Shown here: positions 37,484 to 47,098 of the stretch, one piece after another
Position numbering within the stretch: position 1 is the first letter of the stretch
Layout: each line of letters opens with the position of its first letter
NCBI RefSeq assembly: GCF_902522795.1
Contig: NZ_CABYWZ010000006.1
Span: 1 to 64,000, forward strand
Direction of reading: 5' to 3'
DNA: 64,000 nucleotides
Source: an uncultured Prochlorococcus sp.
Lineage (GTDB): Bacteria; Cyanobacteriota; Cyanobacteriia; PCC-6307; Cyanobiaceae
Notes under the pieces: model-generated
Told to the model about the DNA's origin: nothing
What the model saw: the letters and a program-made list of their open reading frames with translations, nothing else
The model's database searches: none
Translations under genes and position numbers: made by a program

Positions 37484-38425
37484 TTAAAAGGTTTTTAAAT
37501 CTCTAATCCATTCATAAGAAATTCTATTGAATACTGAAGGGTCTTCATCATGGATACAATGCCCTGAATTGGATACTATTTTTAATTTTACCCATCTATG
37601 GAAATTTGCAATCTTTTTACCAACAAACAAAGGTATGAAATTATCTTTTTCGCCCCAAATTAATAAAAAAGGAACTTTTTTTGAGGCGCTAAGTTTTCTC
37701 AAAAGGTAAGAAGCTTTAAATTTTTCATCTCTAGAAGACATTCCAATACACATTGCTCTTAATGATCTAGCTGAACTTCTCCTTAAAACTGGTTTTGTTA
37801 CCAAATCTATTAGTTCTCGATCAATATTATCTTTTTTAAAATAGGCAGAATTTAGTCCAAGTTTAATAACCCCTAATTTAGTTATTAAAAATAAAATAAT
37901 CTCCAAAGGGAAAAACAAAAAAAATATTGTTATGAATCTATCTTGAAATTTCTTAAAAAATGATTTTTTTGTTATGGACTTTTTATTTTCTTGAATTTGA
38001 TCTGGCAAAGGCGATGCAATAACTGTTGCAATCTGATCCTCTAATGAAACAGCACATGTTAAAGCAACTAGTGATCCAAGGGAATTGCCAATAAGAATTA
38101 CTTTCTCAGAATTCTTTGGTTTTATTACCTGTGCAATAAAGTCTTTCACTTGATCACACCAAATCTCATTATTTAATTTTCCAATTTGTCTAATCCCGGG
38201 TTGATCTGAATCCCCAAATCCTATTAAATCCAAAGAATAAGAGGCAAAATTCTTTTTCGCAAAATACTCTAAATTGTTTCTCCAATGTTTTCGACTTGCT
38301 CCAAATCCATGGAGAAAGATAATTGGAACCTCATTTTCTTCGCCTGTAACACTCCAACAAATTTTAAAACCATTCCAATTCCAGTAGTTAGGAATGTTTA
38401 TATTTTTTTTAAAATTATTATTCAT
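37484..38425 (-). CDS. Alpha/beta hydrolase
   Basis: This 313-residue protein has the fold's key elements: VPIIFLHGFGASRKHW for the oxyanion loop, VILIGNSLGSLVAL with the nucleophile Ser in GNSLG, LLIWGEKDNFIPL with the acid, and SNSGHCIHDEDP with the catalytic His. A hydrophobic cap lies around residues 160-200. The substrate is unknown; related cyanobacterial proteins are often linked to pigment or lipid esters. ilvH follows three bases downstream. Confidence 0.88.
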   Translation of the reverse strand: MNNNFKKNINIPNYWNWNGFKICWSVTGEENEVPIIFLHGFGASRKHWRNNLEYFAKKNFASYSLDLIGFGDSDQPGIRQIGKLNNEIWCDQVKDFIAQVIKPKNSEKVILIGNSLGSLVALTCAVSLEDQIATVIASPLPDQIQENKKSITKKSFFKKFQDRFITIFFLFFPLEIILFLITKLGVIKLGLNSAYFKKDNIDRELIDLVTKPVLRRSSARSLRAMCIGMSSRDEKFKASYLLRKLSASKKVPFLLIWGEKDNFIPLFVGKKIANFHRWVKLKIVSNSGHCIHDEDPSVFNRISYEWIRDLKTF

Positions 38426-38496
38426 ATATTCAAAAAATTTTCAAGATATTTGAATTATCTACATTTTTAACAAATAAATGTATTTTGAATGTAAAT

Positions 38497-38502
38497 TATA
38501 GT
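38497..38502 (+). promoter_or_regulatory. Likely -10 box of petM
   Basis: TATAGT lies 17 bases before the petM ATG, preceded by TTGAAT at a shorter than usual distance. It would start a very short leader. This is a pattern match in AT-rich DNA and could be chance. Confidence 0.35.
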
Positions 38503-38519
38503 AATCACTTAATTTTACT

Positions 38520-38618
38520 ATGGCTAAAGAAATTTTTAGTATTGCAGCAGTTTTTTGGATACTGATACCAATAGGATTAGTTGGTGGTGCTTTGTTATTA
38601 AAGTTTCAGGGAGACTGA
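38520..38618 (+). CDS. petM: Cytochrome b6f complex subunit VII (PetM)
   Basis: This 32-residue one-helix protein reads [20 protein letters not shown], then [12 protein letters not shown]. The sequence [21 protein letters not shown] is the PetM signature. It is a small subunit at the edge of the cytochrome b6f complex in thylakoids. It is too short for ordinary gene finders and lies alone before ycf39. Confidence 0.96.
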
Positions 38619-38675
38619 TTCTCACGGATACATCACAATTTGAGTTATGGTCTTAAAGTTAAGTAAATCTTAAGT

Positions 38676-39638
38676 ATGAAGATTCTTTTAGTAGGAGCAA
38701 CAGGGACACTTGGTAGACAAATAGCAAAGCAAGCTATAGAAGAGGGACATGAAGTAAGATGCTTTGTAAGAAATCCAAGAAAAGCTTCCTTTCTACAAGA
38801 ATGGGGTTGTGAGCTAACAAAAGGTAATTTATTAAATTCTTCTGATATCGAATATGCATTGCAAGATATTGAAGTAGTTATTGATGCAGCGACTAGTAGG
38901 CCAGATGATCCTAAAAGTATTTATGAAATTGATTGGGATGGAAAACTTAACTTATTCAATGCTTGCGAATCTTTAAACGTAAAAAGGGTAATATTCCTTT
39001 CTATCCTCCTAACAGAAAAGTTTAGAAATGTTCCTTTAATGGACATTAAATTTTGCACTGAAAAACTTCTTGAAAAATCTGACTTAGACTACACAATTTT
39101 CAAATGTGCAGCTTTTATGCAAGGAGTTATTGGTCAATTCGCAATCCCAATATTGGATAGTCAAGCAGTGTGGATGAGTGGAACTCCAACTAAAATTGCT
39201 TATATGAATACGCAAGATATGGCGAAAGTTGTTGTAGCAGCAGTAAATAATCCAAAAACTCACAGAACATCATTGCCATTAGTAGGTCCCAAAGCATGGG
39301 ATTCAAATGAAGTTATATCTTTATGTGAAAAATTTAGTGAAAAAAAGGCAAAAATTTTTAGAGTTTCCCCTTTCCTTATTAGTGTCACTCAAAAAGTAGT
39401 TTCCTTTTTCCAAGATTCTCTTAATGTTGCTGAGCGATTGGCTTTTGCTGAAGTAACTAGTAGTGGTGAATCATTAGATGCTGACATGAGCAAAACTTAC
39501 GAAATATTGGAAGTTAAAAAAGAAGATATGACCTCACTAGAGAGTTATATAAAGGAGTATTATCAACAAATACTTAAAAGATTAAGGGAGATGGAAGCAG
39601 ATCTTAATATTGAAGAAAAAAAGAGATTACCTTTTTAA
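38676..39638 (+). CDS. ycf39: Ycf39/HCF244-type photosystem II assembly protein
   Basis: This atypical short-chain dehydrogenase binds early D1 assembly intermediates, in other cyanobacteria together with high-light-inducible proteins, and aids chlorophyll delivery. The 320-residue protein starts MKILLVGATGTLGRQIAKQA with the GxTGxxG nucleotide loop. RPDDPKSIYEIDWDGKLNLF and VKRVIFLSILLTEKFRNVPL follow. The usual YxxxK is not evident, as in its relatives. The presence of four hli genes in the same window fits the known partnership but is not adjacency. Confidence 0.93.
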   Translation: MKILLVGATGTLGRQIAKQAIEEGHEVRCFVRNPRKASFLQEWGCELTKGNLLNSSDIEYALQDIEVVIDAATSRPDDPKSIYEIDWDGKLNLFNACESLNVKRVIFLSILLTEKFRNVPLMDIKFCTEKLLEKSDLDYTIFKCAAFMQGVIGQFAIPILDSQAVWMSGTPTKIAYMNTQDMAKVVVAAVNNPKTHRTSLPLVGPKAWDSNEVISLCEKFSEKKAKIFRVSPFLISVTQKVVSFFQDSLNVAERLAFAEVTSSGESLDADMSKTYEILEVKKEDMTSLESYIKEYYQQILKRLREMEADLNIEEKKRLPF

Positions 39639-39693
39639 TATTGCAATTTTAGAATCAGATAGTATATTTGTACTATATAAATATTATTGACCT

Positions 39694-39906
39694 ATGTCTG
39701 TTTCTAAGTCTAAAAACCTTGAACGAAAACTAGATAATTTTGCAACAGAAGCAAAAAATGAATTGAATAATGTTTGCGGATCTTCATTATGGGAAAGCCT
39801 TGGGTTTGTTTTTTTTGATCAGTTAGAAGATTCTGAAAAAATTGCGAAAGCAAATTTTTACTATGGACAACTTCAAATAATTAATGAAATTAAATTTTCA
39901 ATTTGA
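39694..39906 (+). CDS. Conserved hypothetical protein, 70 residues
   Basis: This small soluble, helical protein has NLERKLDNFATEAKNELNNV, then CGSSLWESLGFVFFDQLEDS and KANFYYGQLQI. It may form a short helical bundle. No family is recognised. It lies between ycf39 and infA on the same strand. Confidence 0.6.
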   Translation: MSVSKSKNLERKLDNFATEAKNELNNVCGSSLWESLGFVFFDQLEDSEKIAKANFYYGQLQIINEIKFSI

Positions 39907-39998
39907 ATTGAATTGCATATTTTTACGTATGTAATTTTTTTTAAATCAATTTTGGCCAATCTTTTTCTGATAATATGTACTTAGTAAAAGATTAATTA

Positions 39999-40265
39999 AT
40001 GATTGAAACTTCAGGTGTAATAGAAAAAGAGCAGGGGAATGGATTTTATTTGGTTACCTTAGAACAACCTGAAGGACATCAATGTTTATGTAGAGCTGCA
40101 GGTAAATTGACTAAATTTAGAATTAAATTATTAGCTGGAGACAAAGTGTTAGTTGAGATAAGTCCTTATGATCTTTCTAGAGGGAGAATAACTTATAGAG
40201 AGAGGAATGCAGGCAATGCTAAACCTACTACTAATAAAAATAATCCCAAGAGAAATAATAAATAA
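39999..40265 (+). CDS. infA: Translation initiation factor IF-1
   Basis: IF-1 is an OB-fold protein that occupies the ribosomal A site during initiation. The 88-residue protein has SGVIEKEQGNGFYLVTLEQP, then CRAAGKLTKFRIKLLAGDKV and LVEISPYDLSRGRITYRER, the standard IF-1 motifs. The C-terminal extension after residue 70 is Asn- and Lys-rich and probably disordered. Confidence 0.93.
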   Translation: MIETSGVIEKEQGNGFYLVTLEQPEGHQCLCRAAGKLTKFRIKLLAGDKVLVEISPYDLSRGRITYRERNAGNAKPTTNKNNPKRNNK

Positions 40266-40273
40266 AAGTTACT

Positions 40274-41650
40274 TTAGATAATATTTTTTATCGCTTCTTT
40301 AAACTCACTTCTTTGTTTAACACCTTGCCATTGTTTTTTTAATAATTTTTCTTTAAAAAGTTGAACTGTTGGTGTGCCATTAATACCAGCTTGTTTTGCA
40401 ATATCTTGATCTTTATCAATATCTATTTCAACGCCAAGAACTGCACCATCAAGTTCTTTAATTACCCTTTTTAACTGAGGTTTTAAAACATGACATGGGC
40501 CGCAACTTGGAGAACTAAAAATTACTAAGATAGGTTTTTTGCTCTCGTGATAAAGTTTCCTTAATGCATAACTGCCTTTTTGCCATTCAGAATTTGAATC
40601 GAAAGTATCTTCATTAACTTCTTCTTCATTAAAATCTGATGAATTAAGTTTTTTTTCTGGTTCTGGTGTTTCTCTGACTATAGTTTTTGCTAAGTTTTTC
40701 TCGGCTAGCCACCTTTCGGTAGCTAATGCTGCCATGCACCCAGTTCCTGCAGCGGTAACTCCTTGTCTCCACTCAGAATCGACAACGTCACCTGCTGCGA
40801 AGATTCCTTCAATAGATGTTTCTGGCCTTCCTGATTTGCAAGCAATATATCCTTTATTATCTAAATCAATTTTGTTGCCTAAGAACTTCGTATTTGGTGT
40901 GTGCCCTATCGCGTAAAAAAGACCTTTTATATTGATTTCCTCTTTACCTTCTAGAGAGTGAATAGTTTCTATTTTCTCAAGCCATTCAGAGCCATCCGCT
41001 TTATTAACTTTTGTGTTCCAATGAATTTCTATCTTTGGATTAGCTTTTACTCTATCTACCATTGCTGCGCTAGCCCTTAATTTTTCTGATCTAACAATCA
41101 AATGCACTTTGCTTCCATACTTTGTGAGATATGCTGCTTCTTCACATGCAGAGTCGCCCCCTCCAATAACAGCTAATTCTTCACCTCTAAATTGTGGGGT
41201 CGCTCCATCACATATTGCACAAGCACTTATTCCTTTACTCCAGAATTTATCTTCATTTATCACGCCTAATCTATTTGCACTTGCTCCAGTTGCAATAATA
41301 ATTGAGTTAGATTTTATAGTTCCTTCTAAAGTTTTTAATTCAAAGGGATGTGAATCAGTATTTATTGAGACAACATCACTTTCGTATAAATTAGTGCCCC
41401 ATCTTTCTGCTTGAGCTTTCATTAGATCCATTAATTCAGGACCAAGTACACCATCTGGAAAACCTGGATAATTTTCAACAAATGTTGTGGTCATTAATTG
41501 CCCACCAGGGATTCCACCAGAATTAAATCCTGTAACGAGCAATGGTTGAAGATTTGCTCTTGCGGCATAAATTGCAGCTGTATATCCTGCAGGACCTGAA
41601 CCAATAATTACAACATTTTCTACATTTGAAGTGTTCTCTTTATTCTCCAT
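40274..41650 (-). CDS. ntrC-type (trxB-trxA fusion): NTRC: thioredoxin reductase-thioredoxin fusion
   Basis: NTRC uses NADPH to reduce its own thioredoxin domain, which then reduces peroxiredoxin and other targets. The 458-residue protein has FAD-binding VVIIGSGPAGYTAAIYAARA (13-32) and the redox pair Cys144 and Cys147 in ACAICDGA. The NADPH loop is GGGDSACEEAAYL, and FAAGDVVDSEWRQGVTAAG binds FAD. A linker of about 50 polar residues leads to a thioredoxin domain with VIFSSPSCGPCHVLKPQLKR, containing the CGPC redox pair, and GINGTPTVQLF. It is convergent with infA, eight bases apart. Confidence 0.95.
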   Translation of the reverse strand: MENKENTSNVENVVIIGSGPAGYTAAIYAARANLQPLLVTGFNSGGIPGGQLMTTTFVENYPGFPDGVLGPELMDLMKAQAERWGTNLYESDVVSINTDSHPFELKTLEGTIKSNSIIIATGASANRLGVINEDKFWSKGISACAICDGATPQFRGEELAVIGGGDSACEEAAYLTKYGSKVHLIVRSEKLRASAAMVDRVKANPKIEIHWNTKVNKADGSEWLEKIETIHSLEGKEEINIKGLFYAIGHTPNTKFLGNKIDLDNKGYIACKSGRPETSIEGIFAAGDVVDSEWRQGVTAAGTGCMAALATERWLAEKNLAKTIVRETPEPEKKLNSSDFNEEEVNEDTFDSNSEWQKGSYALRKLYHESKKPILVIFSSPSCGPCHVLKPQLKRVIKELDGAVLGVEIDIDKDQDIAKQAGINGTPTVQLFKEKLLKKQWQGVKQRSEFKEAIKNII

Positions 41651-41729
41651 TTATTTGCTAATTTCAATATTAATAATAATAAACTAACCCAAATAATGTA
41701 GGGCGGATTTCACTCGATAGATTTATTAC

Positions 41730-41954
41730 TCAATCGTTGACTTTCTGATCTAATAACTTTTTTAATTCCTTTGGGAAGTTTAAAACAGAATCTTTTAAAT
41801 TTTCGTTCTTTTCTCCGATATGTAATATCCACTCTCTAAATTCTTCAGCGATTGCATAACTGTCTTCATACCTTTCTAAAGTGTCCATTGCAGAAATTCT
41901 ATTGGTTGCCCAACAGGTCGCTATGTCGATCCTTTTTCTAATGAAATTGTCCAT
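41730..41954 (-). CDS. Conserved hypothetical protein, 74 residues
   Basis: This small helical soluble protein has IDIATCWATNRISAMDTLER, then YEDSYAIAEEFREWILHIG and FPKELKKLLDQKV. No family is recognised. It is a clean ORF with an ATG between two intergenic gaps and probably has its own promoter. Confidence 0.6.
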   Translation of the reverse strand: MDNFIRKRIDIATCWATNRISAMDTLERYEDSYAIAEEFREWILHIGEKNENLKDSVLNFPKELKKLLDQKVND

Positions 41955-42108
41955 TGAAACTTAAAAGTTGTATATAGATAAACACACCAGAGAACATATG
42001 TATTGTCTAATAAGTTACAACTTTGTACTTCCAAACAATAATTTAATCTTTAATTTATATTTGAGCCGATTTTCGAAGGAATTATAAAAAAAATATAAAG
42101 AAATAGAG

Positions 42109-42687
42109 TTAAACCGCTTCGCTGTGATTGGCAAGTAATCTTTCAACTTCCTCAAAACCCTCATTAGCTGAATTTATTGCAAGTTCCTCACTAACTTTTT
42201 CTTCTGAAATTAATTTTGCGGATATTTTCTTTAAAAGAGATTCTTTCTTTTCTCTTAGTGAAATGACAATTTCCTCTTCAATGATAGATTTTATTGCTTT
42301 AGAAATTATTTTTTTGTCATTTGCCTCCTCAAATGTGCCCTGGACTAATTCCTGAATAAATAATCGATGCACCTCACTACTTCTAAGAAAGCTTTCAGTG
42401 GCATTAATAATTCCTTCAACAAGAGCCTCATCAGGTTCAGAATCATTTTCTGCGAGCTTAAATTCCCAATCTAAATGTCTTCTTTGCCAACCTGCTGAGT
42501 GGAGACTAGGCATGACTGTCTGTGAATAAGTATCAACCGACATTTCATAAATTCTCTCTGCTAATTTTTCGCACCAGTCCTTACCATGCTTTTCTAGATT
42601 TTTCTGCATAGCTTGCCTTGGAACAGCATGACCACCATGATGACTGTGACATACCCCATCTGGACATTCGATTGCTTTTATACTCAT
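42109..42687 (-). CDS. Conserved cyanobacterial protein with His/Cys-rich N-terminus
   Basis: This 192-residue helical soluble protein begins MSIKAIECPDGVCHSHHGGH, a Cys and His cluster that could bind metal. AMQKNLEKHGKDWCEKLAER and MPSLHSAGWQRRHLDWEFKL follow, then a C-terminal charged helix region. I do not recognise a named domain. It is divergent from the transhydrogenase operon. A metal-binding role is only suggested by the N-terminus. Confidence 0.6.
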   Translation of the reverse strand: MSIKAIECPDGVCHSHHGGHAVPRQAMQKNLEKHGKDWCEKLAERIYEMSVDTYSQTVMPSLHSAGWQRRHLDWEFKLAENDSEPDEALVEGIINATESFLRSSEVHRLFIQELVQGTFEEANDKKIISKAIKSIIEEEIVISLREKKESLLKKISAKLISEEKVSEELAINSANEGFEEVERLLANHSEAV

Positions 42688-42814
42688 TTGAATATTTAGT
42701 ACCTATATATTCTAGATAGCTATTTTTTATAGAAAAGAAAATATATTTTTAACAAAAATCCAAGACTTTTGACTTTCTTCAATTTATATTTAGTATGTTA
42801 AAAAAATAAATAAA

Positions 42815-43945
42815 TTGACAAAGATACTTATTCCTTCCGAAACAAGCTCTGGTGAAAGGAGAGTTTCAGCTACTCCAGAAGCGGTAAAGAAATTAAAAAG
42901 CCTTGGATGTGACGTTTATATTGAAAGTTTAGCGGGAAAATTATCAGGATTTAGTGACTTGTCATATGAAGAATCGGGTGGAAAAATAATAAGTAACTTA
43001 GATCAGAAAATTTGGGGTGAAGCTGACCTAATATTTTGTGTTCAAACTCCATCAGAGGATAATTTAACTAAATTAAAGAAAGGTGCAGTTCTTCTAGGTC
43101 TTCTTAACCCATATGGTAATAAGGAACTTCTCAAGATTATAAATAGTAATAAGATTTCAGCTTTATCACTAGAATTGCTTCCGAGGATTAGTAGAGCCCA
43201 ATCGTCTGATGTTCTTTCTTCACAGGCCAATATCGCTGGATATAAAGCAGTTCTTTTAGCTGCAAGTGAGTTAGATAGATATTTCCCAATGCTTATGACT
43301 GCAGCAGGCACAGTTCAACCTGCGAAAGTAGTGGTTCTTGGTGGTGGAGTTGCAGGATTGCAGGCAGTTGCGACAGCAAAAAGACTTGGTGCAATAGTAT
43401 TTGTATCTGATATTAGACCTGCTGTTAAAGAACAAGTAGAGTCCCTCGGAGCAAGATTTATAGAACTTCCTGAAGTGGATGAAAAACCTGGAGAAGCTGG
43501 GGGTTATGCAAAAGCTGTAACACCCGAGTTCCTTTCAAAACAGAAGGCTACTTTAACTAAATATTTATCTGAAGCCGATGTTGCTATATGTACTGCGCAA
43601 GTTCTAGGTAAAAAGGCCCCTGTTTTAATAGACGCTCCCATGATTGAAAAAATGAGACCTGGTGCAGTAATTATTGATTTAGCAGTTTCTCAGGGAGGGA
43701 ACTGTGCAGGAACAAAATCAAATGAAACTATTATCAAAGATGGGGTAAAACTTATAGGAGCGGGCGAATTACCCTCTTCAGTTCCTAATGATGCAAGTTC
43801 ACTTTATGCTAAGAACTTAACATCTTTGATTACACCATTTATAAAAGATGGTGTAATTAAATTAGATAAAGAGGATGAACTCATTTCTGGATGTTTATTA
43901 AGCGATGAAGGAGTTGTTCTTCAAAATAAAGTTTTTGAAAATTGA
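42815..43945 (+). CDS. pntAA: NAD(P) transhydrogenase subunit alpha, part 1
   Basis: This is the soluble NAD(H)-binding domain of the proton-translocating transhydrogenase. The 376-residue protein starts at TTG and has ILIPSETSSGERRVSATPEA, SRAQSSDVLSSQANIAGYKA and VVVLGGGVAGLQAVATAKRL, the GxGxxG loop for NAD. The subunit is split here into PntAA and PntAB, as in cyanobacteria. pntAB follows 12 bases downstream. Confidence 0.95.
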   Translation: MTKILIPSETSSGERRVSATPEAVKKLKSLGCDVYIESLAGKLSGFSDLSYEESGGKIISNLDQKIWGEADLIFCVQTPSEDNLTKLKKGAVLLGLLNPYGNKELLKIINSNKISALSLELLPRISRAQSSDVLSSQANIAGYKAVLLAASELDRYFPMLMTAAGTVQPAKVVVLGGGVAGLQAVATAKRLGAIVFVSDIRPAVKEQVESLGARFIELPEVDEKPGEAGGYAKAVTPEFLSKQKATLTKYLSEADVAICTAQVLGKKAPVLIDAPMIEKMRPGAVIIDLAVSQGGNCAGTKSNETIIKDGVKLIGAGELPSSVPNDASSLYAKNLTSLITPFIKDGVIKLDKEDELISGCLLSDEGVVLQNKVFEN

Positions 43946-43957
43946 GGTTTTAAAATT

Positions 43958-44251
43958 ATGTCTTTTATAAGTCTTCTTTGGGTTCTTTTACTTGGTAGTT
44001 TATTAGGCCTCGAGTTAATTGGAAAAGTTCCCCCTACCCTTCACACACCTCTGATGAGTGGAGCAAATGCAATTTCAGGAATAACAATGCTTGCAGCCTT
44101 AACTTTAATTGTAAAAGCAGAAGGTAATGTACCACTTTTAATCATTGGTTCAGTTTCTCTTGGATTTGCTCTTTTCAACGTTGTAGGCGGTTTCTTTGTA
44201 ACTGATCGAATGCTCTCGATGTTTAGTCGTAAACCATCAAATAAGAAGTAA
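43958..44251 (+). CDS. pntAB: NAD(P) transhydrogenase subunit alpha, part 2 (membrane)
   Basis: This is a 97-residue membrane part with three helices: LLWVLLLGSLLGLELIGKVP, then THTLHTP-like PTLHTPLMSGANAISGI with the conserved His and Asn, and SLGFALFNVVGGFFVTDRML. It forms part of the proton channel together with PntB. It is between pntAA and pntB with short gaps. Confidence 0.95.
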   Translation: MSFISLLWVLLLGSLLGLELIGKVPPTLHTPLMSGANAISGITMLAALTLIVKAEGNVPLLIIGSVSLGFALFNVVGGFFVTDRMLSMFSRKPSNKK

Positions 44252-44259
44252 TTTTTAAC

Positions 44260-45699
44260 ATGAATCTACCTGTAATCATTAAATTCGTTATTGACCTTCT
44301 AGCAGTACTTTTACTGGCTTTGGGAATAAAAGGGTTGTCAAAAGTAAAGTCAGCTAGGGATGCAAATAGATTAGCTGCATTTGCAATGTCGCTATCAGTA
44401 GTAGGATTACTTTCTTATTATTTAGGCACTTCTGGAATTGCTATTCAGTCTTGGATTTGGATAATAATTGGGTCAATCATAGGTAGTTTATTCGGATCAA
44501 TTCTTGCAAAAAAAGTACCTATGACCTCCATGCCTGAAACAGTGGCATTGTTCAATGGTTGTGGAGGAATGTCATCGCTTTTAGTGGCCTTAGGAGTAGC
44601 TATTTTCCCTATATCTAGTGGCCAAGAAAATTTTGATTTTTTTAAGTCACTTATTAACGAAGTTTCAATATCTGTTTCTATATTTGTTGGTGCCATAACT
44701 TTCACGGGTTCAATTGTGGCGATGGCAAAGTTACAGGGTTTGTTGTCAACTCCAGGATGGACTCAGAGCAAAGTTAGACATTTTGTAAATATTGTTTTTG
44801 CAGTTGCTTCCTTGATAGCCTTTCTTGATTTGATAAACGGCAATACAAGCTCTATTTGGCTTTTAGTTATAGTTTCTTCTTTATTAGGTATTGGAGTTAC
44901 TTTGCCAATTGGTGGAGCAGATATGCCAGTCGTTATATCTTTATTAAATAGCTATTCAGGGATTGCAGCAGCAGCAGCAGGTTTCGTTGTAGATAGTCAG
45001 CTTTTGATAGTAGCAGGCGCAATGGTTGGAGCGGCAGGTCTAATACTTACTCAAGTAATGTGCAAGGGTATGAATAGATCATTGGTCTCAGTTCTTTTTG
45101 GAGGATCTTTATCTGCACAAAGTACAGCCTCTTCTGGTTCAGGAGAATATACAAATATAACTTCTTGCAGTGTTGAAGAATGCGCATTGACTTTAGAGGC
45201 AGCCAACAAGGTAATTATTGTTCCTGGTTATGGTCTGGCAGTAGCTCAAGCTCAACATACTTTAAGGGAAGTGACAAAAAAACTAGAGCAAAATGGTATT
45301 GAAGTTGTTTACGCAATTCATCCTGTAGCAGGGAGGATGCCTGGACATATGAATGTACTTTTAGCAGAAGCTGATGTTCCTTACGAACAACTTAAAGAGA
45401 TGGACGTTGTAAATCCTGATTTTCCAGCAACGGATGTTGTTTTAGTTTTAGGAGCAAATGATGTAGTAAATCCTCAAGCTAAAAATGATACCTCTTCTCC
45501 TTTATATGGCATGCCAGTTCTTGATGTGCAGGAAGCAAGAACGGTATTTGTAATTAAACGTGGTATGAGTGCAGGTTACTCTGGAATAAAAAATGATTTA
45601 TTTGATCTGCCAAATACCTCAATGGTCTTTGGGGACGCAAAAAAAGTACTGAATGATTTGATTGGAGAATTAAAGGATCTTGGAGTTGGGGAGAAATAA
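44260..45699 (+). CDS. pntB: NAD(P) transhydrogenase subunit beta
   Basis: The 479-residue protein contains eight or more membrane helices in the first 270 residues and a C-terminal NADP(H)-binding domain. IIVPGYGLAVAQAQHTLREV, then AIHPVAGRMPGHMNVLLAEA, then VLVLGANDVVNPQAKND are diagnostic of the NADP-binding dIII domain. The complex uses the proton gradient to reduce NADP with NADH. The next gene starts inside the last 20 bases. Confidence 0.96.
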   Translation: MNLPVIIKFVIDLLAVLLLALGIKGLSKVKSARDANRLAAFAMSLSVVGLLSYYLGTSGIAIQSWIWIIIGSIIGSLFGSILAKKVPMTSMPETVALFNGCGGMSSLLVALGVAIFPISSGQENFDFFKSLINEVSISVSIFVGAITFTGSIVAMAKLQGLLSTPGWTQSKVRHFVNIVFAVASLIAFLDLINGNTSSIWLLVIVSSLLGIGVTLPIGGADMPVVISLLNSYSGIAAAAAGFVVDSQLLIVAGAMVGAAGLILTQVMCKGMNRSLVSVLFGGSLSAQSTASSGSGEYTNITSCSVEECALTLEAANKVIIVPGYGLAVAQAQHTLREVTKKLEQNGIEVVYAIHPVAGRMPGHMNVLLAEADVPYEQLKEMDVVNPDFPATDVVLVLGANDVVNPQAKNDTSSPLYGMPVLDVQEARTVFVIKRGMSAGYSGIKNDLFDLPNTSMVFGDAKKVLNDLIGELKDLGVGEK

Positions 45700-46765
45700 T
45701 AGTATATCTTTTAGTTTTTCAGATTACGCAAAAAATAAGCCATTTCGAGAAGTCTTACCTTGGATAGGTGGCGACTTACAAACTTTGAGAGATACTTTTG
45801 TTATTGATTTTGGTAAATCAAAAAAAAATAAAAAAATATTCTTTCCGATTAATAAAATTCTTTCTAAAAAATTTGAATGTGATTATCTTCTAGGGTTTTT
45901 AGAATTACCTGAAAACTTAGACTCACTTAGGGGTTTTGTAATCGTTACACATGGTTTAGGGGGCTCAACTAAACGGTTTGGTTTAAGAAGAATCTCTAGA
46001 AAATTAGCAAATAATGGTTTTGGGGTTCTTAAATTAAATCTAAGAGGATCTGGATCTGCGAGATATTTAGCTAAAGGAAATTATTGTGCTAGATGCTCCA
46101 GTGATGTTATTTCAGCAATTAATTATTTTAAAAAATTCATTTATTTAGAGTTTAAAGATCTCATTAAGATAAACAATCCTCCAATTTACGGAGTTGGATT
46201 ATCTTTAGGCGGAACAATTCTTTTAAATGCCTGCTTAGATTACGATGAAAACAAAGGAAAAAAACTTTTAGATGGCCTAGCCTGTGTGAGTAGCCCTTTA
46301 GATTTATCATCATGCAGTCTCTGTATTGAAAAATCTAGAAATTATATCTACCAAAAATGGTTACTTCACCGCTTAAAAAATCAGTTATGGGAGGGATTTA
46401 ATGATGAAGGCAAACTCCTTGATAACGAGAAATTAAGAATAAAAATTAGAAATTTAAAAAGTATAAGAGAATTTGATAAGAAATTTACAGCTCCTAGTTG
46501 GGGATTTAATTCTTTAGAGGATTATTATATTAAAGCTTCTCCAATATTTAGAATCCAAAACTCAATAAAAAAATTACCTCAAATGCTTTTTATTCATGCC
46601 AAGGATGATCCATGGGTTCCATATACGGATACTTTGAATTTAAGAAAAGAATCTATTGATAAATTCACTATTTTTATAACTGAAAAAGGAGGTCATAATG
46701 GTTTTCATTCGATTAATGGCTGCTGGTCAGACGAAGTTGTAAAAAACTGGTTTATGAGTATCTAG
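45680..46765 (+). CDS. Alpha/beta hydrolase, YheT-like
   Basis: This 361-residue protein has FVIVTHGLGGSTKRFGLRRI, then GVGLSLGGTILLNACL with the nucleophile Ser in GxSxGG, FIHAKDDPWVPY with the acid, and ITEKGGHNGFHS with the catalytic His. WIGGDLQTL near the start is the YheT opening. It starts at TTG inside pntB by a 20-base overlap. Substrate is unknown. Its end overlaps the convergent ferredoxin-like gene by 14 bases. Confidence 0.85.
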   Translation: MELGRNNSISFSFSDYAKNKPFREVLPWIGGDLQTLRDTFVIDFGKSKKNKKIFFPINKILSKKFECDYLLGFLELPENLDSLRGFVIVTHGLGGSTKRFGLRRISRKLANNGFGVLKLNLRGSGSARYLAKGNYCARCSSDVISAINYFKKFIYLEFKDLIKINNPPIYGVGLSLGGTILLNACLDYDENKGKKLLDGLACVSSPLDLSSCSLCIEKSRNYIYQKWLLHRLKNQLWEGFNDEGKLLDNEKLRIKIRNLKSIREFDKKFTAPSWGFNSLEDYYIKASPIFRIQNSIKKLPQMLFIHAKDDPWVPYTDTLNLRKESIDKFTIFITEKGGHNGFHSINGCWSDEVVKNWFMSI

Positions 46766-47096
46766 GACTATTTAAAAATGGAGTTTTTTTGAAAATCCAT
46801 TTTTCTATTGGCTTGCCGTTAATAATATGTGAGGTAAAAATTTCAGAAATTTTTTCTGGAGAAACTTTCTCATACCAAATACCATCAGGCCAAATAAGAA
46901 GAATTGGACCGTTCTTACATATTCTTAAACAGTCAGCTTTTGATCTTAATATATGAACGTTTTTTGTAGAGGGATCATTCTCAAATTTTTTTAAAGTCTT
47001 TTTCAGACATTCCCATGTTTTTTGACCTTCATTGCCTTTAAAGCATTTCTGTTTTGTGGGTGTTGCGCATAGTAGAAGATGTTTTTTTATATTCAC
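46752..47096 (-). CDS. Thioredoxin-like [2Fe-2S] ferredoxin
   Basis: This 114-residue protein has the thioredoxin-like ferredoxin pattern. The first cysteine pair is in HLLLCATPTKQKCFKG, and the second pair is four residues apart in ADCLRICKNGPILLIWPDGI. The final WPDGxWY sequence is common in the family. Its electron partner is unknown. dxr lies two bases upstream, so the two genes are probably one transcript. Confidence 0.85.
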   Translation of the reverse strand: MNIKKHLLLCATPTKQKCFKGNEGQKTWECLKKTLKKFENDPSTKNVHILRSKADCLRICKNGPILLIWPDGIWYEKVSPEKISEIFTSHIINGKPIEKWIFKKTPFLNSPRYS

Positions 47097-47098
47097 TT